Positions 1 through 8,287 of a stretch of DNA of 64,000 nt are shown piece after piece. The stretch is from Martinezella tropici (GTDB lineage Bacteria; Pseudomonadota; Alphaproteobacteria; Rhizobiales; Rhizobiaceae): assembly GCF_008370325.1 (NCBI RefSeq), contig NZ_VNIP01000011.1:661963-725962 (forward strand), in the 5' to 3' direction. Below the pieces are notes generated by a model. It saw nothing but the letters and a program-made list of their open reading frames with translations. It was not told the DNA's origin and did no database searches. Position 1 is the first letter of the stretch. Every line of letters starts with the position of its first letter. Made by a program: the position numbers and the translations under genes.

Positions 1-531
1 GAGATCGCTGAGCGCGGCCTGGTCGGCGACCTGGCGATACTGTTGCGGCGGATCGATCAGGTAGCGGCGCTGATCGTAGGTACCGGCCTGGTCCTGCCGC
101 GCGGCGCGATAGGCGGCCGTCTGCTGCGCTTCCGTCATACGGTTTCTGCTGCTGTCGGCCTGGGCCAGCGGCGAGCGATAGTTGACGTCGCTCTTCTTCT
201 CGTCGGCTTCTGCGGCGAGACGCTTGCGGGCGTCTTCCGGCGATTCGAGCCAGGCCGGATTGTCCTTGCTTGCCAGCGACTGCTGCGGCGCGGTCAGAGT
301 GTCCTTGGCGCCGCCAACAACCAAGCCGGGGCGGTTCGGATATTTCACGCCCTTCTCTTTCGGCGTTGCGGCCGAAACAGAGGCGATATCGCCGAGGTCG
401 TCCAGGAGCTGCACGCCGGCGGTCTTGTCGGTGCCATAAGTCGGGCTGCTCAGGCAACCGGACATTGCGCCACAGCCAACCACAAGTGCCGCCAAGCTGA
501 CGCCGACACGAACCTTATGCATCGCTCTCAT
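1..531 (-). CDS. Putative lipoprotein, partial (runs off left edge)
   Basis: The frame is open to the left edge of the window, so the C-terminus is missing and 177 codons are visible. The N-terminus is a lipoprotein signal: a short basic stretch, a hydrophobic core and a lipobox LVVGC with the lipidated Cys at residue 20, counting from the ATG at 531. An in-frame ATG at 522 is an alternative start. The mature part is polar and rich in Ala, Gln, Asp and Arg, and I recognise no domain in it. By inference it is an envelope lipoprotein. It follows ileS on the same strand after 134 bp that contain a weak hairpin, so it probably has its own promoter. Function unknown. Confidence 0.7.
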   Translation of the reverse strand, partial: MRAMHKVRVGVSLAALVVGCGAMSGCLSSPTYGTDKTAGVQLLDDLGDIASVSAATPKEKGVKYPNRPGLVVGGAKDTLTAPQQSLASKDNPAWLESPEDARKRLAAEADEKKSDVNYRSPLAQADSSRNRMTEAQQTAAYRAARQDQAGTYDQRRYLIDPPQQYRQVADQAALSDL

Positions 532-624
532 GAAAACCCTTCCCAGCCATGCCGGAATAAACGTAACAGTACCCCATTAGACGGCAACTGCCGTAAAAAT
601 CGGGCCATTTTCAGGCAGCTTTTA

Positions 625-656
625 CCGGATGAACGCCGCAAAGGCAATTCATCCGG
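625..656. other. Hairpin between ileS and the lipoprotein gene
   Basis: A perfect 9-bp inverted repeat (CCGGATGAA / TTCATCCGG, 625-633 and 648-656) encloses a 14-nt loop just downstream of the ileS stop. No clear T-tract follows on either strand, so it is at best a weak terminator or an RNA-stabilising 3' hairpin for ileS. Confidence 0.4.
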
Positions 657-665
657 CAACTTTCT

Positions 666-3548
666 TCAGTTGACAGCCATCAGCTCGCGCAGTGCCGCGG
701 CATCGCGAGCCGAGACATCCGGATATTCCGGATCGGAGCCGACATCGGTGGTGATGCGCCAGGAACGGGCGCATTTGCGGCCTTCGGCAAGCTTCGGAAC
801 CACGCTGACCCTGGCGGTGTCATCAAGGCGGAATGCGTCCGTCGGACCTTCACTGCCGAGGACGGTGATGCCCGAGGTGATGCAGATCTCGGAGAAATCC
901 TGCCCTTCCAGCACCTTCAGCAGCTCCGGATCGGCGATATAGACCACCGGGGCGGCTTCCAGCGAGGAGCCGATGCGCTTGTCCTTGCGTTCGATTTCCA
1001 GCGCGCCGGTGACGACGCTGCGCACGGCGCGGATCTTCTTCCACTTCTCGGCCAAGGCTTCGTTCTTCCATTCAGCGGGAATGGTGACGAACTGCTCAAG
1101 ATGAACCGAGACCGCCGACGGATTGCGCGACAGCCACGCCTCTTCCGTGGTGAAAGGCAGCATCGGCGCCAGCCACGTCACCATGCAATCGAAGATCGTG
1201 CGAATGACGGCGAGCGAGGCGCGGCGGCGCAGGCTCGACGGCGCATCGCAATAGAGCGCATCCTTGCGAACGTCGAAATAGAAGGCCGAAAGCTCGACAT
1301 TGGCGAAATCGATCAAGGCGCGGGCAATGCGCTTGAAATCGAAGGCGTCGTAGCTTTCGCGCACCAGCTCGTCGAGCTCGGCGAGACGATGCAGCATCAG
1401 CCGCTCCAGCTCGGGCATGTCGGCATAGGCGACCACTTCGCCCTTGTCGTGCGCGAGCGTGCCCAGCATCCAGCGGATGGTGTTGCGCAGCTTGCGATAG
1501 GCATCGACATTGGTCTGGATGATGGCCTTGCCGAGACGCTGGTCCTCCCAATAATCCGTGGTCATGACCCAGAGACGCAGGATATCGGCGCCGGCATCCT
1601 TCATCACGTCCTGCGGGGCGACGACATTGCCGAGCGACTTCGACTGCTTGCGGCCCTGCTCGTCCATGGTAAAGCCATGCGTGACGACCGTATCATATGG
1701 CGCGCGGCCACGGGTCGCTGCACTTTCGAGCAGCGACGAATGGAACCAGCCGCGATGCTGGTCGGAGCCTTCGAGATAGACGTCCGCCGGCCATTTCAGA
1801 TCCGGGCGGTCTTCCAGCGTGAAGGTGTGTGTCGAACCGGAATCGAACCACACGTCAAGGATATCCATGACCTGCGTCCAGGGCTCGTTGGCTTTTTCGC
1901 CGAGGAAGCGCTCACGCGCGCCTTCGGCAAACCAGGCATCGGCGCCTTCCTGCTCGAAAGCCTCGAGGATGCGGGCGTTGACGCCGTCATCCTGCAGGAT
2001 GTTGCCCTGCTCGTCGACGAAGATCGCGATCGGCACACCCCAGGCGCGCTGGCGCGACAGGACCCAATCCGGACGCTGTTCGATCATGGCGCGCAGGCGG
2101 TTCTGGCCGGCTGATGGCACGAAGCGCGTGTCGTCGATCGCCTTCAAGGCGCGCGAGCGCAGCGTCGAACCATCCGCGAAGTCCTTGTCCATGTAGACGA
2201 ACCACTGCGGCGTGTTGCGGAAGATCACCGGCTTCTTCGAGCGCCAGGAATGCGGATAGGAGTGCTTCATCCTGCCGCGTGCAAAGAGCGTGTTCGTCTC
2301 GATCAGCGCCTTGATGACGAGATCGTTGGCATTGCCCTTCTTGCCGTTGTCGTCCATGACGCGGCCGCCTTCGAAGCCCGGGGCATCGGCGGTATAGAAG
2401 CCGGCATCGTCGACCGGGAACGGGATAGTGGACGAGATGCCCCGGTTTTCGAGGTCGCGCGCATGCGACATCCAGGCGTCAAAGTCCTCGCGGCCGTGGC
2501 TCGGCGCAGTGTGCACGAAGCCGGTGCCGGCATCGTCGGTGACGTGATCACCGTCGAGCAGCGGCACCTTGAAGCTGTAGCCGAGCGAGGCAAGCGGATG
2601 CGCGCAGGTGAGCGCGGCCAGATCGGCAGCGGTCACATCGCCAAGGCGCTTGTACTGCAGCTTTGCCTTGGCGAAGGATTCTTCTGCCAGCTTGTCGGCG
2701 AAGATCAGCTTCTCGCCGGGGCGCGGACCGAAATCATTGGCCGCTTCCGTGACTTCGTAAAGCCCGTAGGACACACGCGAGGAATAGGCGATCGCGCGGT
2801 TGCCGGGGATCGTCCAGGGTGTGGTCGTCCAGATGACGACGAAGGCACCGGTGAGATGAGCCGAGCCTTCCGCCACCGGGAACTTCACCCAGATCATGTC
2901 GCTCTCGACATCGGCATATTCGACTTCGGCTTCGGCAAGCGCCGTGCGCTCGACCACCGACCACATGACCGGCTTGGAGCCGCGGTAAAGCTGACCGGTG
3001 CGGGCGATCTTCAAAAGTTCGCCGGCGATGCGGGATTCCGCATGGAAATTCATGGTCAGATAGGGATTGTCGAAATCGCCCGTGATGCCGAGGCGCTTGA
3101 ACTCCTCGGACTGGATCTTGATCCAGCCGGCGGCAAAGTCGCGGCATTCCTGGCGAAACTCGTTCACCGGAACCTCGTCCTTGTTCTTGCCCTTCTCGCG
3201 GTACTTTTCCTCGATCTTCCATTCGATCGGCAGGCCGTGGCAATCCCAGCCGGGAACATAGTTGCTGTCATAGCCGCGCATCTGGAAAGAGCGGGTGATG
3301 ACGTCCTTGAGGATCTTGTTGAGCGCATGGCCGATATGGATGTGGCCATTGGCATAGGGCGGGCCATCGTGCAGCACGAACTTCTCGCGGCCGGCGGCGG
3401 AGGCGCGAAGCTTCTTATAGAGGTTCATCTCCTCCCAGCGCTTCACCAGCTCCGGCTCCTTCTGCGGCAGCCCGGCGCGCATCGGAAAATCGGTTTCCGG
3501 CAGGTAAAGGGTCTTGGAGTAATCCATCTTTTCAGCGGTATCGGTCAT
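666..3548 (-). CDS. ileS: Isoleucyl-tRNA synthetase
   Basis: Class I aminoacyl-tRNA synthetase that charges tRNA-Ile with isoleucine in the cytoplasm. The 960-residue length fits bacterial IleS. The HIGH signature is plain (GHIHIGHALNK, near residue 75). The second signature reads KQSKS in GRKQSKSLGN rather than the usual KMSKS. The editing (CP1) domain lies between the two halves of the Rossmann fold, with the WTTTPWTIPGN motif. The C-terminal tail keeps only one Cys (RKCARSW), so the four-Cys zinc finger of the E. coli type is absent. I chose the ATG at 3548 (MTDTAEKMDYSK) because it gives the usual length; an in-frame ATG at 3605 would add 19 residues. The gene seems to be transcribed alone, behind a leader hairpin and downstream of the mctP terminator. 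Confidence 0.97.
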   Translation of the reverse strand: MTDTAEKMDYSKTLYLPETDFPMRAGLPQKEPELVKRWEEMNLYKKLRASAAGREKFVLHDGPPYANGHIHIGHALNKILKDVITRSFQMRGYDSNYVPGWDCHGLPIEWKIEEKYREKGKNKDEVPVNEFRQECRDFAAGWIKIQSEEFKRLGITGDFDNPYLTMNFHAESRIAGELLKIARTGQLYRGSKPVMWSVVERTALAEAEVEYADVESDMIWVKFPVAEGSAHLTGAFVVIWTTTPWTIPGNRAIAYSSRVSYGLYEVTEAANDFGPRPGEKLIFADKLAEESFAKAKLQYKRLGDVTAADLAALTCAHPLASLGYSFKVPLLDGDHVTDDAGTGFVHTAPSHGREDFDAWMSHARDLENRGISSTIPFPVDDAGFYTADAPGFEGGRVMDDNGKKGNANDLVIKALIETNTLFARGRMKHSYPHSWRSKKPVIFRNTPQWFVYMDKDFADGSTLRSRALKAIDDTRFVPSAGQNRLRAMIEQRPDWVLSRQRAWGVPIAIFVDEQGNILQDDGVNARILEAFEQEGADAWFAEGARERFLGEKANEPWTQVMDILDVWFDSGSTHTFTLEDRPDLKWPADVYLEGSDQHRGWFHSSLLESAATRGRAPYDTVVTHGFTMDEQGRKQSKSLGNVVAPQDVMKDAGADILRLWVMTTDYWEDQRLGKAIIQTNVDAYRKLRNTIRWMLGTLAHDKGEVVAYADMPELERLMLHRLAELDELVRESYDAFDFKRIARALIDFANVELSAFYFDVRKDALYCDAPSSLRRRASLAVIRTIFDCMVTWLAPMLPFTTEEAWLSRNPSAVSVHLEQFVTIPAEWKNEALAEKWKKIRAVRSVVTGALEIERKDKRIGSSLEAAPVVYIADPELLKVLEGQDFSEICITSGITVLGSEGPTDAFRLDDTARVSVVPKLAEGRKCARSWRITTDVGSDPEYPDVSARDAAALRELMAVN

Positions 3549-3629
3549 AGTCGTGACAATTGCCTCGGTGTCTCGGGCGTCTTGCGCCTCAGCTGGCGCA
3601 GCCATATGGGGATTTTTCGGCGGCGGAAA

Positions 3630-3649
3630 GCGTCTCGTAAACGAGACGC
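3630..3649. other. Leader hairpin upstream of ileS
   Basis: A perfect inverted repeat, GCGTCTCGT-AA-ACGAGACGC, lies 82 bp upstream of the chosen ileS start. On the minus strand it is followed by TTTCC. It could be a structured leader element or an operator; the sequence does not decide. Confidence 0.45.
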
Positions 3650-3797
3650 CAAAAACCCGGACCTTCCGGCAGCTTACAGCGCGCGGAAGGCCGGGCCAAT
3701 AATTCGTATCGAGTGGCTCAGCCGAAATTGGGTCATGGTCGCCGGTTCATAGGCGTTTTTTCCAGGGAAAGGAAGAGGAAACAACGCAGCCGGCATA

Positions 3798-3829
3798 TAG
3801 AAAGGCCGCGGACGTTTCCGCCCGCGGCC
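3798..3829 (-). terminator. Rho-independent terminator of mctP
   Basis: The inverted repeat GGCCGCGG / CCGCGGCC (3804-3811 and 3822-3829) is followed on the minus strand by TTTCTAT. It starts 20 bp past the mctP stop codon and separates mctP from ileS. Confidence 0.7.
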
Positions 3830-3848
3830 GATTTGACGATCTCTTCGA

Positions 3849-5324
3849 TCAGGCCCGTGCCGCCGCCCGTGCCGGCACGACCGCGTTGACGATGACAGCC
3901 ACGACGACATTGGCGAGAAGCGCCAGCAGCCCCGTATAGACGGTGAAGCCGGTTTCGCCGAGCGGGACCATGTGCAGCGGTTTCCAGCCGGCATCCCAGA
4001 CGAGATAGGTGCCGCCGAAGAAGCCGACGAACCAACCGGCTAGCAGAGCGGGCGCGCGGAACCACCTGGTATAGAGGCCGAAGACCAGGGCCGGCAGCGT
4101 CTGCAATATCCAGATGCCGCCGAGCAGCTGCAGATCGAGCGCGAATTGCGTCGGCAGGAAAATGATGACGAGAAGCGCACCGACCTTGACGACGAGCGAG
4201 GTCATCTTGGCGACCTTCGCCTCGCCGGCATCGGAAACCTGCGGATCGACATAAGCCTTCCAGAAGTTGCGGGTGAAGAGGTTGGCAGCGCCAATGCTCA
4301 TCACGGCCGCAGGAACGAGCGCACCGATGGCGATGGCCGCGAAGGCGAAGCCCGCAAACCAGCTCGAGAACAGTGTCTGGAACAGCGCCGGGACGACATC
4401 ATTGGCGCTGTCGAGTTTCAGGTGAGCGGCATGGCCCATATAGCCGAGCAGCGCCAAAAGACCGAGCAGCAGCGTATAAGCCGGCAGCAGCACCGCATTC
4501 TTGCGGATGGTATTGCCGCTGTTGGAGGCGAAGATGCCGGTGAGCGTATGCGGATACATGAAAGCCGCCAGCGCCGAGCCAAGCGCCAGCGTCGCATAGG
4601 CGACATACTGGTTACCGCCGAGCAGCAGGCTGCCCGCGCCCTTGGCCTGGAAATCCGCATCGGCTGCCGCGAAGACATTGGCATAGCCACCGAGCTTGGC
4701 GGGGATCAGCGCAATGGCTGCGATCACCACGATATAGATCATGATGTCCTTGACGAAGGCGATCAGCGCCGGCGCGCGAAGGCCGGCCGAATAGGTGTAA
4801 AGGGCCAGAATGATGAAGGCCACCGCGAGCGGTAGTTCGCCATGGAGCCCCAAGGCCTTGAAGACCGCCGTCATGCCGACGAGCTGCAGGGCGATATAGG
4901 GCATGGTCGCGATGACGCCTGTCAGAGCGACCGCCAATTCGAGCGCGCGCGAGCCATACTGGCCATGCACCACATCGCCAGCGGTGACATAGCCGTAATC
5001 TTTCGCGCGCCTCCACAGAAGCGGCATGACCATGAAGACGAAGGGATAGACGACGATCGTATAGGGCAGCGCGAAGAAGCCATAAGCGCCGACGGTGTAG
5101 ACCAGGGCCGGGACGGCGATCACGGTATAGGCGGTGTAAAAGTCACCGCCGACGAGGAACCAGGTGATCCAGGTACCGAAGGTGCGGCCGCCAAGGCCCC
5201 ATTCGTCGATATGGGCAAGGGTCTTCGGCCTGCGCCACCGCGCCGCGACAAAGCCCATGACGGTCACGAGCGCCAGGAAGAAGATGAAGACGGCAAGGGC
5301 TGTCGGATCGATATCAGTCGTCAT
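3849..5324 (-). CDS. mctP: Sodium:solute symporter, MctP-like monocarboxylate permease
   Basis: Inner-membrane SSS-family carrier of 491 residues with about 13 hydrophobic segments along its whole length. The N-terminal part (EWGLGGRTFGTWITW, then GGDFYTAYTVIAVPALVY) is the conserved SSS core near TM1-TM2. From memory it resembles rhizobial MctP, which takes up lactate, pyruvate and alanine; the substrate assignment is inference. It overlaps the upstream DUF3311 gene by 11 bp, the usual pairing for this subfamily, so the two are surely cotranscribed. The regulatory two-component genes mctSR are not in the window. A strong terminator follows. Confidence 0.85.
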   Translation of the reverse strand: MTTDIDPTALAVFIFFLALVTVMGFVAARWRRPKTLAHIDEWGLGGRTFGTWITWFLVGGDFYTAYTVIAVPALVYTVGAYGFFALPYTIVVYPFVFMVMPLLWRRAKDYGYVTAGDVVHGQYGSRALELAVALTGVIATMPYIALQLVGMTAVFKALGLHGELPLAVAFIILALYTYSAGLRAPALIAFVKDIMIYIVVIAAIALIPAKLGGYANVFAAADADFQAKGAGSLLLGGNQYVAYATLALGSALAAFMYPHTLTGIFASNSGNTIRKNAVLLPAYTLLLGLLALLGYMGHAAHLKLDSANDVVPALFQTLFSSWFAGFAFAAIAIGALVPAAVMSIGAANLFTRNFWKAYVDPQVSDAGEAKVAKMTSLVVKVGALLVIIFLPTQFALDLQLLGGIWILQTLPALVFGLYTRWFRAPALLAGWFVGFFGGTYLVWDAGWKPLHMVPLGETGFTVYTGLLALLANVVVAVIVNAVVPARAAARA

Positions 5325-5511
5325 GGCGCATGCTCCGGTAGGCGATCCACGTCAGGATTGCTGTGATCGGCACCCAGGCCAGCTGGTACCAGTAGAAGAA
5401 AGGGAAACCGAACAGCACCGGATCGTGACTGTTGTAGAAGGGAACCCAAAGCAAGCCTATGTAGGGAATGACGAGCAGCCAGCAGGCCGCCGTGCCGAAG
5501 CGTTTGTCCAT
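5314..5511 (-). CDS. Small DUF3311 membrane protein, partner of MctP
   Basis: A 65-residue protein with two transmembrane segments (roughly 8-26 and 40-58) linked by the short FYNSHDPVLFGFPFFYWYQL stretch typical of DUF3311. The ATG at 5511 was chosen because it gives the family length; an upstream in-frame extension is unlike any membrane protein. Its 3' end overlaps the mctP start by 11 bp, so translation is probably coupled. Such small proteins commonly precede SSS symporters and are thought to help assemble or stabilise them, which is inference from context. The 133 bp upstream to ribF should hold the promoter. Confidence 0.85.
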   Translation of the reverse strand: MDKRFGTAACWLLVIPYIGLLWVPFYNSHDPVLFGFPFFYWYQLAWVPITAILTWIAYRSMRHDD

Positions 5512-5644
5512 CTCGTGCGCCTTTCGGAAAAATGGGTGCCGCGACTCGCACCCAGCTATATGAGAATTGCAGCATCTTCCTACCCGCTCAAGGCAAAAAC
5601 ATACTGCACTGCCGCAATCTCCGCGCGCAGCATGCCGAATAAAA

Positions 5645-6628
5645 TCAGTCGAAGGCGATGACGCGATCGAGGTCACTGAGCGGCTGGACGCCGGCAAGCA
5701 GCGCTCGCGCCTCTTCCTCGTCCTTACGGATCTGTGCGACCAGCGGATCGAGGCCGTCGAACTTCAGTTCGGGACGGAGATAGCCGAAAAAGGAGACGGA
5801 GCAGACCTGGCCGTAGAGGTCGCCGCTGAAATCGAAGACGAAGGTCTCGAGCAGCGGCGCGCCATTGTCCGTTACCGTCGGGCGGCGTCCGTAGCTGGCG
5901 ACGGCATCACGGATGACACCATCGGCCGTGCGGAAGCGCACGGCATAGATGCCCGATCTCAGCGATATTTCCGATGGAAGCTGCATGTTTGCCGTGGGGA
6001 AGCCGAGCGTGCGGCCGAGCTTCTCGCCGCCGATGACGGGCGCCTCGACAGTGAAGCGGTATCCAAGCAAGCCGGCGGCCTGGGCGACATCGCCTTCGGC
6101 CAGCAGCGTGCGGATGCGGCTCGACGAGATGACTTCGGTATTCTCATCGCGGAAGGCATCGATGAGCGTCACGCCGAAACCGTTGTGGCTGCCGGCATTC
6201 ATGAGGAAGGCCGGACCACCCTGGCGATCGTGGCCGAAATGGAAATCGAAACCGGTGACGACTTCCGAAGCGTGCAGCCAGTCGATCAGGATCGAATGGA
6301 CGAATTCATCCGCCGAACGCTGCGAGAAGGCACGATCGAAGGGATATTCGATGACGGCGTTAAAGCCGAGCGCTTCCAGGAGACGCGCCCTCAACGGTGC
6401 TGGTGTCAGCCGAAAGACCGGCTGTTCGGGCTTGAATATGGTGCGCGGATGCGGCTCGAAGGTCAGCACGAGGGCTGGAATGCCGCGTTCCCTGGCAATC
6501 TCCAGTGCGCGCGTGAGTACGGACTGATGGCCACGATGCACGCCATCGAAATTGCCGATGGCGACGACACCGCCCTTCAATGTATCGGGAAGCGGCTCGC
6601 GGGTCTCGTTGCGATGGAAAACAGTCAT
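5645..6628 (-). CDS. ribF: Bifunctional riboflavin kinase / FAD synthetase
   Basis: Converts riboflavin to FMN and then to FAD in the cytoplasm. Its 327 residues have the standard two-domain layout. The N-terminal nucleotidyltransferase has the GNFDGVHRGHQ motif (near residue 27), and the C-terminal kinase has GRTLGFPTANM (near residue 207). The start lies 15 bp downstream of the stop of the HAD phosphatase gene, so the two form an operon. The pairing of a class IIA HAD phosphatase with ribF is common in rhizobia; whether the phosphatase acts on flavin phosphates is not shown by the sequence. Confidence 0.96.
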   Translation of the reverse strand: MTVFHRNETREPLPDTLKGGVVAIGNFDGVHRGHQSVLTRALEIARERGIPALVLTFEPHPRTIFKPEQPVFRLTPAPLRARLLEALGFNAVIEYPFDRAFSQRSADEFVHSILIDWLHASEVVTGFDFHFGHDRQGGPAFLMNAGSHNGFGVTLIDAFRDENTEVISSSRIRTLLAEGDVAQAAGLLGYRFTVEAPVIGGEKLGRTLGFPTANMQLPSEISLRSGIYAVRFRTADGVIRDAVASYGRRPTVTDNGAPLLETFVFDFSGDLYGQVCSVSFFGYLRPELKFDGLDPLVAQIRKDEEEARALLAGVQPLSDLDRVIAFD

Positions 6629-6643
6629 CGTCTGCCACTCTCC

Positions 6644-7492
6644 TCAGACAAGGCGCGGCATCCACCACCTCGGCGAAGCCTGCTCGCGCGCCAGGAAGGC
6701 GCCAAGAGCGGCCTCATCCGTGTGGCCCTCAACGACATATTCGCGGGCATGGATGCCATGGCTGATATAAAGGAGATCGAGGCCATAATCGAGCGCGCCG
6801 CGCACGTCGGTCGGCATGCCGTCGCCGATCGCGACCACGCGGGATAGCGGAAATTCACCGCGCACGTCGCGGGCCGCTGCGAGCGCTGCATCATAGATCG
6901 GCTGGTGCGGCTTGCCGGCGATGCGCGTCTCACCCCCGAGCCGCTCATAATAGGCGGCCATGGCGCCGGCACAGGGGATCATCCGGTGGCCACGCTCGAC
7001 CACGAGATCCGGATTGGCGCAGATCAGCGGCACGTTGCGGGCCGACCAGGCGGTCAGCATATCGGTATAGTCGTCAGGCGTCTCGGTCTCGTCATCGAAG
7101 AAGCCGGTGCAGACGATGCTTTCGGCCTCGCCGGCGTCGACACGCTGTACATCAAGCCCTTCGAGGATGCCGATATCGCGTTCCGGCCCTAGCAGGAAGA
7201 CCTTCTTCGGTCCCTCGGCGATCAGCTTGCGGGTGACATCGCCCGACGTGATGATGCGATCATAAACGCTGTCGGGAACGCCGATCGCCCGGAGTTGCTC
7301 GACCACCTTGGGAGCAACGCGCGGGGAGTTAGTGATGAGAACCACCGTGAGACCTTCAGCGCGGGCCGCCTCAAGGGCAATCGAGGCTTCTCCGTAGGCA
7401 CTGACGCCGTTGTGGAGCACGCCCCAGACATCGCAGAGCGCAACATCATAAAGTCCGCCGATGTCGCGAAAGCTTTCGATCCGTTTGCCCAT
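6644..7492 (-). CDS. HAD-superfamily class IIA phosphatase
   Basis: A 282-residue HAD hydrolase. Motif I is DVWGVLHNG near residue 21, with the nucleophilic Asp and the W-G-V signature of class IIA enzymes. Motif II is LITNSPR near residue 55. The C-terminal acidic motif is AIGDGMPTDVRGA, and KPHQPIYDAAL carries the motif III lysine. This matches the NagD-like subfamily conserved in alphaproteobacteria, whose substrate is unknown to me. It is the first gene of the operon with ribF. Its promoter should lie in the 300 bp shared divergently with groES. Confidence 0.88.
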   Translation of the reverse strand: MGKRIESFRDIGGLYDVALCDVWGVLHNGVSAYGEASIALEAARAEGLTVVLITNSPRVAPKVVEQLRAIGVPDSVYDRIITSGDVTRKLIAEGPKKVFLLGPERDIGILEGLDVQRVDAGEAESIVCTGFFDDETETPDDYTDMLTAWSARNVPLICANPDLVVERGHRMIPCAGAMAAYYERLGGETRIAGKPHQPIYDAALAAARDVRGEFPLSRVVAIGDGMPTDVRGALDYGLDLLYISHGIHAREYVVEGHTDEAALGAFLAREQASPRWWMPRLV

Positions 7493-7793
7493 GCCGTCCT
7501 CGCACCAAATAAATCACGGGCTGACATCGCAAACCGGCCGGCAAATTACAAGAGCGCCGCGCAAGGTTTTTGCGCCGCACAAGGCTCGATGAGCGAACGG
7601 AAGCAACGCTGGAAAGCGGCAAAAATCACATGCGGAGACCCTGGCGGAGCGAGCCGGAAGGGCGTTGCCAAGCCCTCAGGCGCGAGGTCAAAATGAGATA
7701 GCCGTTGCAATGATATGCTACGCAGGACGGCTCTGGTCGTTAATCATGCTCGACACGAGCCGGTCCGCGCCGCAAAAAATTCACAGTGCTGTT
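7493..7793. other. Intergenic region between the HAD gene and groES
   Basis: This divergent spacer should carry the promoter of the HAD-ribF operon. I see no open frame with coding character, no tRNA-like fold and no strong hairpin. The groES promoter and CIRCE follow to the right. Confidence 0.5.
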
Positions 7794-7822
7794 CTTGACT
7801 CGTTTGGGAGCCACCCCTAAAT
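7794..7822 (+). promoter_or_regulatory. groESL promoter, heat-shock/sigma-70 overlapping
   Basis: CTTGAC at 7794-7799 is followed after 14 nt by CCCCTAAAT at 7814-7822. That resembles the alphaproteobacterial RpoH pattern (CTTGAA, then CCCCAT). The same bases also give a sigma-70 reading: TTGACT, 16 nt, then CTAAAT at 7817-7822. The CIRCE operator begins 9 nt downstream, near the expected transcription start. Confidence 0.6.
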
Positions 7823-7830
7823 CACCGTCG

Positions 7831-7857
7831 CTAGCACTCCTACAGGCTGAGTGCTAA
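7831..7857 (+). promoter_or_regulatory. CIRCE operator (HrcA binding site)
   Basis: CTAGCACTC, then 9 nt, then GAGTGCTAA (7831-7839 and 7849-7857). This matches the CIRCE consensus TTAGCACTC-N9-GAGTGCTAA with a single mismatch. It sits between the promoter and groES, so HrcA repression of groESL is expected. Confidence 0.95.
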
Positions 7858-7916
7858 CAAAGCCCATACGGATCCCCCGCTGATCCGTGAATGTCATTTG
7901 ATCGAGGGATTAGACA

Positions 7917-8213
7917 ATGGCAAGCACCAATTTCCGCCCCCTTCATGACCGTGTCGTCGTTCGTCGCGTCGAGTCGGAAGAAAAGACCAAGGGTGGCATC
8001 ATCATTCCGGACACCGCCAAGGAAAAACCGCAGGAAGGCGAAATCGTCGCCGTCGGTTCCGGCGCTCGCGATGAATCCGGCAAGGTCGTAGCACTCGACG
8101 TCAAGGTTGGCGATCGCGTTCTGTTCGGCAAGTGGTCCGGCACCGAAGTCAAGCTCAACGGCGAAGACCTTCTGATCATGAAGGAAGCCGACATCATGGG
8201 CATCATCGGCTAA
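7917..8213 (+). CDS. groES: Co-chaperonin GroES
   Basis: Cytoplasmic 10-kDa co-chaperonin that forms the heptameric lid on GroEL. It has 98 residues, the usual length. The N-terminal FRPLHDRVVVRR and the mobile loop region (EEKTKGGIIIPDTAKEKPQ) are canonical. The start is fixed by the GAGGG sequence just upstream of the ATG at 7917. It is the first gene of the groES-groEL operon, 74 bp ahead of groEL, and is controlled by the heat-shock-type promoter and CIRCE upstream. Confidence 0.98.
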   Translation: MASTNFRPLHDRVVVRRVESEEKTKGGIIIPDTAKEKPQEGEIVAVGSGARDESGKVVALDVKVGDRVLFGKWSGTEVKLNGEDLLIMKEADIMGIIG

Positions 8214-8287
8214 TTTAGCCGGTTCCCTTTTCCGATAAAGCTGACGGGCCTTAAAGCCCGGAAAACGCGAATTCAGGAGTTCAAACA

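Noticed and set aside
43..942. 299-codon plus-strand frame at the left edge
   Set aside because: It overlaps the lipoprotein gene and the ileS 3' end, and no protein-like composition is visible.
1101..2114. Long plus-strand frames opposite ileS (also 2250-3752)
   Set aside because: They are antisense shadows of ileS in GC-rich DNA. They have no recognisable domains and a composition dominated by Arg, Gly and Ala.
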